This document shows positions 9,263 to 18,069 of a stretch of DNA of 53,650 bases, piece by piece. Source of the DNA: Gelidibacter salicanalis (lineage in GTDB: Bacteria; Bacteroidota; Bacteroidia; Flavobacteriales; Flavobacteriaceae); contig NZ_JAEHJZ010000012.1 in NCBI RefSeq assembly GCF_016469035.1, positions 1 through 53,650 on the forward strand. The letters run 5' to 3'. The position numbers and the translations under genes are program-made. The stretch's first letter is position 1. Each line of letters begins with the position of its first letter. A model generated the notes under the pieces. That model was given only the letters and a program-made list of their open reading frames with translations, searched no databases and was not told the origin of the DNA.

Positions 9263-10675
9263 ATGAAAAATATAAATTTCATTTATAAATGTTCATTAAT
9301 TATAGGAGTTATGCTTCTTGCGTCTTCCTGTGATGATTATTTAGACATCAACGATAATCCAAATAATCCCACCCAGGCTCCTCTGGCCGGATTAATGACC
9401 AATTCGACTTTTGAAACCGCACAAAATGTGTTTAGGTTAGGGGATATAACTTCCAATTATGTACAATACTTGGCATCTCCTAACCCAGCTAGCTCATCAG
9501 ATACTATGGAGGAGTCCAGTTTTGATAACTTGTGGGAAAATCTTTATGGCGTAATGACAGATCTTAATGATATGATCTTAAAGGCAGAAGAGACCGGGGC
9601 AAATCATTATCAGGGCGCAGGCCAAATCCTTTTGGCGCTCAATCTTGCTATGACTGTAGATTCCTTTGGAAATGTTCCATTCAGTCAATCATTTAATTTT
9701 GAAACAATTACACCAGCATATGATGAGGATAATGGACTTTATACAGAAGTGTTGTCCCTACTAGACCAGGGAATTGTAAATCTTTCTCAAGAGACGGTTT
9801 TACCTGTGGACGATGATGATTTTATTTATGGAGGGGATGCAGAGCGTTGGGTGAAATTTGCATATATGCTTAAAGCGAGATATCTCAACCATTTAAGTGG
9901 AACCGGATCTTATGATCCCGCGGCTGTTTTAACAGCCATTGATATGGGTTTTGATGGTAATGCTGATGATGCACAAGTGGAATATTTTGATGAGGAAAGA
10001 AACCCATGGGCAAATGTCGCCATTCGTAATGAGAATCTTTTTCTTGGTGGTTGGATATCTCAGCAATTTATAGAGGCAACCAATGGTACTTTTGGGACTG
10101 CAGATCCGAGGTTGTTTTTATTGGTAGGAGCAACAGATGATGGGCAGTATGTTGGCGTCGTAAATGGAGCTGGTCGTGGAAGTGCGCCAGAAGCAGGAGC
10201 AAGATCTACATTGATACCTGACCAGTTTTATACAACGGAAACAGGACCCGTATTGATCGCCACTTATTTTGAGCAAAAATTCATAGAGGCTGAAGCAGCC
10301 TTCAATATAAACAAATCACGATCTTATCAGGCTTACATTGATGGGATTATGGCTCATATGAGAAAAGTTGGAGTGCCTGAAGGAGAGATTCAGACCTATC
10401 TCAATAGTCCGGAAGTTGGGATGGGCGAAGCAGCTTTTACCATGGACGATATTTTTGAGGAAAAATATATAGCAATGTTTTTAAATCCTGAAGCTTGGGT
10501 AGATGCAAGAAGATATGATTATAAATATGAAGGTTTTGATCTTCCCGAAAATCTTAATCCCGATCTTAATGGTCAGTTTATAAGAAGATTTGCCTATCCA
10601 GATTCAGAAAGAAGTAGAAATGGACAAAATGTTCCTGATGTTTCTTTACTGGACAGAATTTTCTGGGATGAATAG
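9263..10675 (+). CDS. SusD/RagB-family nutrient-binding lipoprotein (SusD-like_2 type)
   Basis: This 470-residue lipoprotein has the signal MKNINFIYKCSLIIGVMLLA ending in SSC, then the typical DDYLDINDNPNNPTQA start of the SusD-like_2 group. Further hallmarks are the helical core (LLALNLAMTVDSFGNVPFSQ), WVKFAYMLKARYLNHLSG (a TPR-like helix) and the C-terminal EKYIAMFLNPEAWVDARRYD followed by RRFAYPDSERSRN. SusD-like proteins form a lid on the SusC barrel at the cell surface and bind the ligand. Gene order and spacing show that it partners the preceding transporter. The ligand is unknown. Confidence 0.93.
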   Translation: MKNINFIYKCSLIIGVMLLASSCDDYLDINDNPNNPTQAPLAGLMTNSTFETAQNVFRLGDITSNYVQYLASPNPASSSDTMEESSFDNLWENLYGVMTDLNDMILKAEETGANHYQGAGQILLALNLAMTVDSFGNVPFSQSFNFETITPAYDEDNGLYTEVLSLLDQGIVNLSQETVLPVDDDDFIYGGDAERWVKFAYMLKARYLNHLSGTGSYDPAAVLTAIDMGFDGNADDAQVEYFDEERNPWANVAIRNENLFLGGWISQQFIEATNGTFGTADPRLFLLVGATDDGQYVGVVNGAGRGSAPEAGARSTLIPDQFYTTETGPVLIATYFEQKFIEAEAAFNINKSRSYQAYIDGIMAHMRKVGVPEGEIQTYLNSPEVGMGEAAFTMDDIFEEKYIAMFLNPEAWVDARRYDYKYEGFDLPENLNPDLNGQFIRRFAYPDSERSRNGQNVPDVSLLDRIFWDE

Positions 10676-10695
10676 AAGCAGAAATTTTTCACTAA

Positions 10696-10718
10696 ATCTC
10701 CCGAAATTTTCGGGAGAT
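10696..10718. terminator. Hairpin after the SusD gene (palindromic repeat or terminator)
   Basis: An 11-bp perfect stem, ATCTCCCGAAA / TTTCGGGAGAT with a one-base loop, starts 20 bases after the stop codon. Its position suits transcription termination, but no T-run follows. It shares CCCGA/TCGGG arms with the palindrome at 9217-9232, so it may be a repetitive palindrome that also acts as a 3' barrier. Confidence 0.5.
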
Positions 10719-11175
10719 GTTAATTATGGAAAATTTGAAAAAGAGTCTAATATTCATTGGGTGCCTCTTTATCATTTTCTTTGGCACATCCCGGGATAAA
10801 GTATGCTCAATTTCGGGAATGTCCATGTTTTTAACTAAAAACGTAACCAGCTTAGCTTACAATTCATGGATGCCGATGACCCTATCATAGACGTAAAAAG
10901 CCTAACAAATCTTACAGGTTCATTAGGCTTTTATTGGTCGGGTGGTAGAATGCTTTATTGAATTTTAATTCGCTCATAGTCAGCCACGTATCTTGCTTAT
11001 TTAACGCATTGCACCGCTTTGCTATTTATCCGGTAAATAGGCGTAAATGGCATTAACTTTTTACTTGTTTAAAAATAGATAAATAAAATCAGATTTCAAA
11101 GTGTGTCACCTGAATCCTCTGGATATTTCTTGGTAATAACTGATTATCTATTTTTTCGTTTAATTGATTTTTTAT
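10719..11175. other. Intergenic region with a possible 54-codon frame and an island-edge repeat
   Basis: An ATG at 10726 opens a 54-codon frame ending at 10890. Its start resembles a membrane or signal segment (MENLKKSLIFIGCLFIIFFG); the rest is unlike anything I know, so I treat it as doubtful. The notable item is the hairpin-containing repeat at 10895-10951. The remaining ~220 bases to 11175 are AT-rich without visible coding content and lie downstream of the convergent minus-strand lipoprotein gene. Confidence 0.3.
10895..10951 (-). repeat. 57-bp direct repeat, copy A: terminator hairpin plus tRNA-3'-end-like tail
   Basis: This block matches 29879-29935 with only four mismatches. Read on the minus strand it is a tail like a tRNA 3' end (CCACCCGACCA) followed by a hairpin with a T-run (AAAAGCCTAA / TTAGGCTTTTT). 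The hairpin alone can serve as a terminator in either direction. No complete tRNA gene precedes it. The two copies are direct repeats about 19 kb apart and bracket the nitrate/molybdenum-cofactor block. Being an old attachment site is an inference; being a simple dispersed 3'-end repeat is the alternative. Confidence 0.55.
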
Positions 11176-12162
11176 CTAAAAAGTTAGATCTACCCGAACT
11201 CCATTCTTCCAATAGCAGGGTCTATAGTTGACAGGTTTATGGCCAACAGCACCCGAAACATATACATCTCCGCCCTCAACGAATATACCATAAGCCTGAG
11301 CATCATCTTCCAGCTCAACAAGCTCCTGATTCTTCCAGTAGCAGGCAGTATGTCCTGTGCTATTTGAATTACTCTTATTGATTAAACCTACAGCATAAAC
11401 ATCTGTTCCAGATTTTGTTATCTGCCAAACCTCTCCATACCTCTTATCTAGGACTACAGGTTCGAAATTCTTCCAATACATTGGGAAGGATACCAGCCCC
11501 CCAACATAGAATTCATTTTGATTATGAACGTACAAATTAGTCGTGCCTTGAAAGGAGTTGACTTGTGGAGGCAGTGGTAATTCGTTGAAAGTGGAGTCTT
11601 CTTTCCAGATAAAAGGGGTTTCTCGAGATAAAGAATTTCCAGCTTCTGTAGGTTCAATAGTCCCAAAATATCCAATATAATAGGGTTTATCGTCAAAAAA
11701 TGTTAAAGCTGAAATTGTCCCCAAGGAAACGGTATCCAACTTCTTTATTACGTCATTTTTATAAAAGAAAACTCTTCCGTCCTCAGATAGACTTCCTTGA
11801 TCAAATTGGTGTTTTTGAAGTTCACCCTGTTCATCTTTATAAGCATAAACAGTTCTATATTTATCATCAACCGCTTCTCGATAAAGCGTTCTGTTATTCA
11901 CTAAATTCTCAAAATCTGTTTGATTCACAACTTCTGAATCAACCCAATATTGAGTATTTAACTGACCGTCCCGAGCTGCAAAGCCCGAAATCAATAATTT
12001 CCCTTCATTGATGAAAATTGAATATGCACTTGCTAAAGGTTGGTTGTTTTCTAAGGGATCAATATTATCACTTTGACAACCTGTTAAGAGCAATGCTATT
12101 ATAAGCAAAAAGCAAGCGGAGGGTTGACATGTTATTTCTTTTAAGTGTCTAATTTTTTTCAT
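11176..12162 (-). CDS. Lipoprotein with repeated YWKNG-type beta units
   Basis: The frame is open further upstream, but the ATG at 12162 fits best because it starts a lipoprotein signal (MKKIRHLKEITC, then LLIIALLLTGCQS with the lipidation Cys). The ~300-residue body has recurrent units of about 45-50 residues with the pattern YWKNxxxVxL then G(I/T)xVxGxDVYVxG. Examples are FPMYWKNFEPVVLDKRYGEV, TACYWKNQELVELEDDAQAY and RPCYWKNGVRVDLTF. Such repeats suggest a beta-propeller-like surface or periplasmic protein. I know no biochemical role. It is divergent from the TetR gene, with a shared ~220-bp promoter region. Confidence 0.7.
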   Translation of the reverse strand: MKKIRHLKEITCQPSACFLLIIALLLTGCQSDNIDPLENNQPLASAYSIFINEGKLLISGFAARDGQLNTQYWVDSEVVNQTDFENLVNNRTLYREAVDDKYRTVYAYKDEQGELQKHQFDQGSLSEDGRVFFYKNDVIKKLDTVSLGTISALTFFDDKPYYIGYFGTIEPTEAGNSLSRETPFIWKEDSTFNELPLPPQVNSFQGTTNLYVHNQNEFYVGGLVSFPMYWKNFEPVVLDKRYGEVWQITKSGTDVYAVGLINKSNSNSTGHTACYWKNQELVELEDDAQAYGIFVEGGDVYVSGAVGHKPVNYRPCYWKNGVRVDLTF

Positions 12163-12383
12163 CTGTTTCAGAGTTTGTTTTATTTTTAGATGTATTCTGC
12201 TTAAAAAGGTTGCATCAAATTTGTTGTACGACTGCACAAAATTTAACACAAATATATTACAATTTTCTCAATAGTGGGAATATTGTGATGTGTCTTTGCT
12301 CTGAGTTCAATCCTCTATAAGTGAATCAGAAACAATCTATTTACATAAAAATGTATAAGTTTGATATAATAGATATGAGATTA

Positions 12384-13016
12384 ATGGCAAAAAAAAGGTA
12401 CCAAGGAGAAATTAATGATAAGGAGAGATCAAAACAGAAACTTATTAACGCAGTTGGTATAGTGCTGAAATCTGAAGGATATACGGGATTAACAGCAACC
12501 AATATCGCAAAAGTAGCTGGTCTAAGCCGTCGCCTCATTACGATTTATTTTGATTCTGTTGATGATTTAGTGGAAACCTACGTCAGGAATAAGGACTATT
12601 GGAGTGCTGCTTCTGGAAATGCTGATAAGATAATTGTAGAAAATAAAGGTCGGGACACCAGAAAAGTCATTGATTATCTTTTGCAAAATCAACTTGAGTA
12701 TTTTTACAATAACCCTGAAATGCAAAAAATAATTTTATGGGAAATCAGTAAAAAAACCAAGGTCATGTATGAAGTATGTAATGATAGAGAGCGCCTTGGC
12801 TCTAAAGTTTTTGAGTTAGTTGATCGAGAGTTGGAGGGCAAAAATATTGATGTAAGGGCTGTATCAGCGTTATTGGTCGCTGGAATCTATTATATGGTAT
12901 TGCATGCCAAATCTACTGATACGCTATTTTGTGAGATTGACATCAATCAACCTGAAGGAATGAAAAGAATTAAAAATGCAATAAGCTTAATATTAGAAAA
13001 AATATATGACAATTAA
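12384..13016 (+). CDS. TetR/AcrR-family transcriptional regulator
   Basis: The ATG at 12384 is preferred (MAKKRYQGEINDKERSKQKL) because TetR proteins begin shortly before the HTH; GTG or ATG starts at 12321 and 12351 would add 11-21 atypical residues. The N-terminal HTH is clear: LINAVGIVLKSEGYTGLTAT, then NIAKVAGLSRRLITIYFDSVDDLVE. The C-terminal ~140 residues are helical and poorly conserved (ligand and dimer domain), with WEISKKTKVMYEVCNDRERL. It probably represses its own promoter or the divergent lipoprotein gene. Nothing ties it to nitrate genes except proximity. Confidence 0.85.
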   Translation: MAKKRYQGEINDKERSKQKLINAVGIVLKSEGYTGLTATNIAKVAGLSRRLITIYFDSVDDLVETYVRNKDYWSAASGNADKIIVENKGRDTRKVIDYLLQNQLEYFYNNPEMQKIILWEISKKTKVMYEVCNDRERLGSKVFELVDRELEGKNIDVRAVSALLVAGIYYMVLHAKSTDTLFCEIDINQPEGMKRIKNAISLILEKIYDN

Positions 13017-13091
13017 AATGGAAAAGCTCTTCATATTGTTAAAGCTCTTTATGAATTAGGATAATTTTGAAATAAAGCAGAATAACTTATT

Positions 13092-13793
13092 TTACATATC
13101 TTCAATGAGCCTACAAAGTGCTTTATGGTCTTCTATCTTAATGCGTTTACCATCAGTACTTATCCAACCTTCTTTTTTAAAGGTTGCCAAAGTGCGTATA
13201 CAGGCTTCTTTGGCCGTACCCACCACGTTTGCTATGTCTTCACGTGTAAGAGTCATTGCAATGTAACCATCATTATCGGTACCAAAATTTTTATCAAGGT
13301 AGCATAATGTTTCTGCAATACGCTGTTTTACAGTCTTCTGTGCAATATTTACAATAACATCATTCGCAAACTTTAAATCATTTGCAATATGCAAAAGAAC
13401 GGCTTTAGTAAATTCAATGTTGTGGCTAATATTATCTACTAATTCGTTTTTTAGAATGTAACACACTTCCATATCATTGAGTGCTACTGCACTTAAATTA
13501 GTCTTCTCTCCTGTAATTACAGAGCGTTGTCCTAACACTTCTCCTCTTCCAGCTATTTTTACAATTTGATTTTTCCCATTTTCACTCATTTTAGATAATC
13601 TTGAAACGCCATTTCTCACACAAAAAACGCCATTTAAGCGTTCTCCCTCTTGAAAGAGCGCATCGCCCTTCTTTATCTTTTTTGTAACCTTACTGTCTGA
13701 TATTTTTTTCAATTCCTCTCTGGTCAGTACTTTGAGAGAATTAAGCTGCCTTACAATACAATTTTCGCACCTACCGTCGTGATGATTTTCCAT
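13092..13793 (-). CDS. Crp/Fnr-family transcriptional regulator
   Basis: This 233-residue protein has a cyclic-nucleotide-binding-like beta barrel at ~25-145 (KKGDALFQEGERLNGVFCVR, VLGQRSVITGEKTNLSAVAL), a dimer helix, and a C-terminal winged HTH (LTREDIANVVGTAKEACIRT, LATFKKEGWISTDGKRIKIE). The N-terminus carries two close cysteines (GRCENCIVRQL), as in many Bacteroidota Fnr-like proteins. Whether it binds a cluster, haem or nothing is unknown. Its place at the edge of the nitrate block, and the shared palindrome before the porin and the nap/moe genes, make it the best candidate activator of nitrate respiration. That link is inferred. Confidence 0.88.
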   Translation of the reverse strand: MENHHDGRCENCIVRQLNSLKVLTREELKKISDSKVTKKIKKGDALFQEGERLNGVFCVRNGVSRLSKMSENGKNQIVKIAGRGEVLGQRSVITGEKTNLSAVALNDMEVCYILKNELVDNISHNIEFTKAVLLHIANDLKFANDVIVNIAQKTVKQRIAETLCYLDKNFGTDNDGYIAMTLTREDIANVVGTAKEACIRTLATFKKEGWISTDGKRIKIEDHKALCRLIEDM

Positions 13794-14205
13794 TCCTGTC
13801 TATTTAACCTTATAAAGGTAACTGAACTAAAATCCATTACAAAAGATTCTCGCTATAAACGATTTTATATGCTGTATTGTAATTTCAGCTTGGAGTCAAA
13901 CTCTTTTCTATAAAGTGACTTTTTCTATGCTTTATGAATTCGAAAAATATTTATACTTACACATTTATCTAGAAAATAATAGTCTCTTTCCTTCGGCTTT
14001 AAGGCTAGGGTAAGAGCTAGCTTAAATGTCTCTTACTATTGAAAACATTCATTATAATTCTTAATCAATTGTGATGGGTGTTCTTTTTAAATTAATATGT
14101 TGATTTTCATTACGCGTGGATGAAAGCAATACTATTTTTCACAGAATCTTGGATAAAAAATTCAAATTATCTGCTATCCTCAAAAAAATAAATATCTTGC
14201 ATCTT
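13794..14205. other. Intergenic region upstream of the Crp/Fnr gene
   Basis: This is about 400 bases between divergent genes, AT-rich and without a convincing gene. GTGACTTTTTCTATG near 13914 resembles one half of the GRTGAC-N4-GTCATC palindrome found before the porin and nap genes, but the second half is degenerate. I do not call it a site. Confidence 0.3.
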
Positions 14206-14655
14206 ATGGGAATATTCGACTTTAGAGATCCAAACAAAAGAAAGAAAAAGACAAGCACTATTATTATAAAGTGTGATCTTAAAGAAATACGTATCAATAA
14301 TTCATCTATTAGTTTTCCTACAAACTATAATGTCCTAAAAACCATATTTGGTGATGCCACACGTATTGAATCTATTAAACAAACAAAAAACAAAGTGTAT
14401 CTATGGGATGATCTAGGCATTTATTGCTCTAGCCCAGACCCAGAAAAGATGTTGATGTTATTATTAGTAGAAGATAATAGATACGGTCTAGGACACCAGC
14501 CCAAAAAAAACTTCACGGGTACTGTCCAAATCGACGGTGAATATATTGAGAACACCATAGAAAAAGTAGGTATTGACAGACCCTATATGATACGGTCTAT
14601 AATCAAAGAAAATAAACAAGTGGCAATAGCCCTTGGTTGGAATCCTGGAGTTTAA
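14206..14655 (+). CDS. Uncharacterised cytoplasmic protein (DUF7738-like)
   Basis: The ATG at 14206 (MGIFDFRDPNKRKKK) is taken as start; the frame is open to a GTG at 14116 but that extension is lysine-rich and atypical. The 149-residue product has a conserved-looking core: ISFPTNYNVLKTIFGDATRI, KVYLWDDLGIYCSSPDPEKM and YGLGHQPKKNFTGTVQIDG. This pattern is found in bacterial proteins of unknown function, possibly the DUF7738 group. There is no signal peptide or membrane segment. It precedes the porin gene in the same direction but is separated from it by its own promoter region. Confidence 0.6.
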   Translation: MGIFDFRDPNKRKKKTSTIIIKCDLKEIRINNSSISFPTNYNVLKTIFGDATRIESIKQTKNKVYLWDDLGIYCSSPDPEKMLMLLLVEDNRYGLGHQPKKNFTGTVQIDGEYIENTIEKVGIDRPYMIRSIIKENKQVAIALGWNPGV

Positions 14656-14725
14656 ACTATAACATGTCTTATTGCTACAGCTCCCAAATCCTAATGGGGA
14701 TAGGTCATAATATTATTTTTATATA

Positions 14726-14741
14726 GGTGACTAAAGTCATC
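14726..14741. promoter_or_regulatory. Palindromic operator upstream of the porin gene (Crp/Fnr-like candidate)
   Basis: The sequence GGTGACTAAAGTCATC is an imperfect palindrome, matching GATGACTTTTGTCATC at 23050-23065 before the nap operon in both arms. It lies directly upstream of a promoter-like pair: TTTG at 14742-14745 and TAATCTTTG at 14762-14770 (Bacteroidota consensus TTTG and TAnnTTTG). A site just upstream of the -33 element is typical of activators. The Fnr-like regulator at 13.1-13.8 kb is the obvious candidate. Confidence 0.55.
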
Positions 14742-14797
14742 TTTGTTGCTAATTAGATGTGTAATCTTTGTGCTTGGATATTTAAATATCATTTATT

Positions 14798-16090
14798 ATG
14801 GTTAACCAAAAAATTTCAAGTTTACTGTTTTTTCTATTTATTTTTACGGCAATTAATCTCACAGCGCAAACTCTTGATATAGATGCAGATGTAAGAGCCC
14901 GTTTTGAATACCGTCATGGATATAACAACCTCTTCCCTGATAATGCAGAACCAGCTGCTTTTGTAAACCAACGTACACGGCTAAATATTGGGTACAAAGC
15001 TGAAAAGCTTCAACTTTTTATTGCCGTTCAAGATGTAAGTACTTGGGGAGATACACGCCAGATACTTGCTGTTGATGGTAATGATTCTTTTTCATTATTC
15101 CAAGCTTGGGCACAATTGCACCTTAATGAAAACTGGTCCACAAAATTAGGGAGACAAGTTATTTCTTATGATGATGAGCGCATTTTTGGTGGTTTGGACT
15201 GGGCCATGCAAGGGCGTTTTCACGATGCGGCGATATTAAAATATAAAAAAGATAGTTTTATGGTTGATATAGGAGGTGCCTTTAGTCAAGAACAACCAAG
15301 AAATGAAGGCAATACATTTAATATCCAGGGCTTTTTTACCTATAAATCAATGCAGTATGCCTATTTAAAGAAAACTTGGGAAAAGAGTTCTGCAAGTTTT
15401 CTTTTTTTAAACACGGGCTTCCAGGATTTTACGGGAGATGCTAATGATGTTGCAAATGGTGTATCGTATCGGCAAACTGCAGGCACTTACTTTAAACTCC
15501 CAATACAGAATGTAAACATAGCTGGTAGTGCTTACTATCAATTTGGCAAGGCAAATGCTACTACAGATCTGGCTGCATACCAAGCATCTTTAGAAGGAAC
15601 CTATAAAACAGATAAGATATTATACGGACTGGGTCTTGAATTGCTAAGTGGTACGGACCAAGATGGGGATTCAAAAAACAAATCTTTCTTCCCATTATAT
15701 GGAACAAACCATAAGTTTAATGGATTTATGGACTATTTCTATGCGGGCAATCACGCCAATAACGTTGGCCTTAATGATGTCTATGCGAAGGCCGTACTTA
15801 CCACTGGTGAGAAATCAAACCTACTTATAAAAGGGCATTACTTTGTTGCAAATGCTGACTTGACCGGTGATGCCGATAAGTATTTAGGCACAGAAATAGA
15901 CCTAGTGTATACACAAACACTCATGCCTTTTGTAAAACTGAACGTAGGATATTCTCATATGTTTGCTTCGGAAAGTATGAGTTTGGTAAAAGGGGGAAGA
16001 CCTAACGATAATACAAATAACTGGGGTTGGGTACGGCTAATTATTAATCCCAATCTCCTTAAAACTGACCTAAGCAAATTAGTAAATTAA
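14798..16090 (+). CDS. Alginate-export-like outer-membrane beta-barrel protein (porin)
   Basis: This 430-residue protein has a signal peptide ending NLTAQ. The alginate_exp-like barrel follows: DIDADVRARFEYRHGYNNLF, FVNQRTRLNIGYKAEKLQL, WAQLHLNENWSTKLGRQVIS and DERIFGGLDWAMQGRFHDAA. The last strand ends WVRLIINPNLLK. Known family members are outer-membrane channels, and alginate itself is not implied. Its promoter shares an operator with the nap operon, so I infer a channel for nitrate or nitrite. It converges on moaA across a strong hairpin. Confidence 0.8.
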   Translation: MVNQKISSLLFFLFIFTAINLTAQTLDIDADVRARFEYRHGYNNLFPDNAEPAAFVNQRTRLNIGYKAEKLQLFIAVQDVSTWGDTRQILAVDGNDSFSLFQAWAQLHLNENWSTKLGRQVISYDDERIFGGLDWAMQGRFHDAAILKYKKDSFMVDIGGAFSQEQPRNEGNTFNIQGFFTYKSMQYAYLKKTWEKSSASFLFLNTGFQDFTGDANDVANGVSYRQTAGTYFKLPIQNVNIAGSAYYQFGKANATTDLAAYQASLEGTYKTDKILYGLGLELLSGTDQDGDSKNKSFFPLYGTNHKFNGFMDYFYAGNHANNVGLNDVYAKAVLTTGEKSNLLIKGHYFVANADLTGDADKYLGTEIDLVYTQTLMPFVKLNVGYSHMFASESMSLVKGGRPNDNTNNWGWVRLIINPNLLKTDLSKLVN

Positions 16091-16110
16091 GAATAAAGAG
16101 GGACTATATT

Positions 16111-16154
16111 GATAAGATGAAGGTGCTATCTAAACGATTGCACCTTTTCTTATC
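16111..16154. terminator. Bidirectional terminator between the porin gene and moaA
   Basis: A nested inverted repeat lies between two convergent genes. The inner stem is AAGGTGC (16120-16126) with GCACCTT (16140-16146), and the outer arms GATAAG / CTTATC lie at the ends. A-rich and T-rich flanks suit termination in both directions. The stem overlaps the stop codon of moaA by a few bases. Confidence 0.7.
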
Positions 16155-17154
16155 CTCCTATAGCAATCATACTGCGGTTATTATGTGAATTTGGATCTTT
16201 GAATTTTTCAAGGGTATCCATTCCATTACGTGTTTTTTTCTTTGCAAGCACTACTTTTTCAATTACAGCTACTATGGATTTTCCTTCACGAAGTGGTGTG
16301 AGTATATCTGACTCTGTTGTTGAGAATAAACAATTTTTAAGTTGCCCATTCGCTGTTAACCGTATTCTATTACAACTATCGCAAAAAGGATTCGTTACAG
16401 AACTAATGACTGCAAATGTGCCTTTATATCCTTTAATCTGATAGTTTTTAGCGGTATCGTTAGGCATATCATTGAGCCTTATAAAACTTTTTAAATCGTA
16501 ATGTGCATAGACTTGTTTAAGTATTTCTTCAAGAGAAACAAGTTTTTCCATATTCCATTTATTACCATCAAATGGCATAAATTCAATAAATCTAATTTGT
16601 AATGGCTGTTCTTTTGTTAATTCTATAAAGTCAATGATTTCGTTTTCATTAAAGCCTTTCATCAAGACACAATTTACCTTTACTTCAAAACCTTCCTTTA
16701 CCAATAACTGGATATTGTTGTACACCTTTTTGAAATAATCTCTACGTGTGATAAAGGTATTCTTGTCGGTATCTAATGAGTCCAAACTCACGTTAATTTT
16801 ATGAATCCCACATTTCTTAAATTGTTCTATAAACCTATCCACAATCACTCCATTGGTAGTGATTGCCAGTTCTACGGGAAGTGAAGCCAGTTTTTCCATT
16901 ATCAAGGCAGCGTCCTTTCGCACAAGTGGCTCACCACCTGTAAGCCGAATTTTGGTAACTCCATTAGCTGCGAATTCTTTTGCGATCGTATAGATTTCCT
17001 CATAGGTCATAATATGGGATTTTGGTGAAAGCGGAATACCATCTGCAGGCATACAATAGGTGCAACGCAAATTGCAACGCTCTGTAAGTGAGATGCGCAA
17101 ATAGGTATGTTCTCTGCCAAAAGTATCTTTAAGTATGCTTCTTTGATTCTCCAT
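16150..17154 (-). CDS. moaA: GTP 3',8-cyclase MoaA
   Basis: MoaA is a radical-SAM enzyme that converts GTP to 3',8-cyclo-H2GTP in the first step of molybdenum-cofactor synthesis. At 334 residues it has the usual length. The SAM cluster motif is RCNLRCTYCMPADGI (CxxxCxxC). A GGEP-type motif is present (KIRLTGGEPLVRKD), and the C-terminal cluster cysteines are in NPFCDSCNRIRLTANGQLKN, then CLF. It ends in the functional Gly-Gly (SMIAIGG). It is the last gene of the minus-strand cofactor cluster, one base after moaCB, so the two are co-transcribed. Confidence 0.95.
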   Translation of the reverse strand: MENQRSILKDTFGREHTYLRISLTERCNLRCTYCMPADGIPLSPKSHIMTYEEIYTIAKEFAANGVTKIRLTGGEPLVRKDAALIMEKLASLPVELAITTNGVIVDRFIEQFKKCGIHKINVSLDSLDTDKNTFITRRDYFKKVYNNIQLLVKEGFEVKVNCVLMKGFNENEIIDFIELTKEQPLQIRFIEFMPFDGNKWNMEKLVSLEEILKQVYAHYDLKSFIRLNDMPNDTAKNYQIKGYKGTFAVISSVTNPFCDSCNRIRLTANGQLKNCLFSTTESDILTPLREGKSIVAVIEKVVLAKKKTRNGMDTLEKFKDPNSHNNRSMIAIGG

Positions 17155-17155
17155 A

Positions 17156-18067
17156 TTAATCGTGTCTTGCGCCTTTTAAAATTCTAAAAACGTGTAAAAG
17201 CGAAGGAAAAATAGCATCCATGGACTCACGTGCGCCGTTGGTAGATCCTGGTAATGCCAAAACCAAGGTGTTCTTTATCGTTCCAGCTAAACTTCTAGAA
17301 AGCATTGCATAGGGCATACGGTCTTGCCCATACTTGCGGATTGCTTCCTCTATCCCAGGTATTGTACGGTCTAAAAGTGGTTTTAAGGCTTCTGGCGTAA
17401 CATCACGCTGCGATAGGCCTGTTCCTCCTGTATAAATAATTAAATCTGCTCCGTTTGCCTGATAATGCTTTGCTTTCTCTTGAATAATGTCCTTTTCATC
17501 CGGAATGATGATGTAATCTTTAATAGTTACCTCACACTCCTCCAACTTTGCTATAATGGCTTTACCTGCCTTATCTTCTTTTTTGCCTTCAGAAATAGAA
17601 TCTGAACACACAATAACAACCGCACTTAAATCACGTCTAAACTTATCTTTAAAACTCGATTTACCTCCTGTTTTTTCTAGCAGTTTGATATGATGTAATT
17701 CTATTCCTTTATCTATTGGTTTCAGCATATCATACATATTAAGTGCAACAACGCTTGCACCGTGCATCGCTTCTACCTCAACGCCCGTTTTGTAAATCGT
17801 CTTTACGGTAACCAACACTTTTATCTCCAACCCATCAATCTTATATTCAATACCTGTATACTCAATGGGTAGCGGATGACAATCTGGAAGTAGATCAGGT
17901 GTTTTTTTAACCCCTAAAAGTCCAGCAGCCTTACTCATCGCAAAAACATCGCCTTTAGGTACTGTTTTATTCTGAATGGCGTCAATAGTTTCTTGACTAC
18001 TTACTTTTACAATGGCCTGTGCTATTGCCGTTCTTAACGTATTGCTTTTATGCGTGATATCTACCAT
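17156..18067 (-). CDS. moaCB: Bifunctional MoaC/MoaB(MogA-like) molybdenum-cofactor protein
   Basis: This 303-residue fusion is common in Bacteroidota. Residues ~1-148 are MoaC, which forms cyclic pyranopterin monophosphate together with MoaA: MVDITHKSNTLRTAIAQAIV, PDLLPDCHPLPIEYTGIEY and VEAMHGASVVALNMYDMLK. Residues ~150-303 are a MoaB/MogA domain (molybdopterin adenylyltransferase fold): AVVIVCSDSISEGKKEDKAG, TGGTGLSQRDVTPEALKPLL and LALPGSTNGARESMDAIFP. It is tightly linked to moaA. The 207-bp gap upstream, unusual for this cluster, is filled by a broken four-helix-bundle gene. Confidence 0.93.
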   Translation of the reverse strand: MVDITHKSNTLRTAIAQAIVKVSSQETIDAIQNKTVPKGDVFAMSKAAGLLGVKKTPDLLPDCHPLPIEYTGIEYKIDGLEIKVLVTVKTIYKTGVEVEAMHGASVVALNMYDMLKPIDKGIELHHIKLLEKTGGKSSFKDKFRRDLSAVVIVCSDSISEGKKEDKAGKAIIAKLEECEVTIKDYIIIPDEKDIIQEKAKHYQANGADLIIYTGGTGLSQRDVTPEALKPLLDRTIPGIEEAIRKYGQDRMPYAMLSRSLAGTIKNTLVLALPGSTNGARESMDAIFPSLLHVFRILKGARHD

Positions 18068-18069
18068 TT

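Noticed and set aside
10867-10962. 31-codon frame across the copy-A repeat
   Set aside because: It reads through a terminator-like hairpin and has no support; it is a chance frame.
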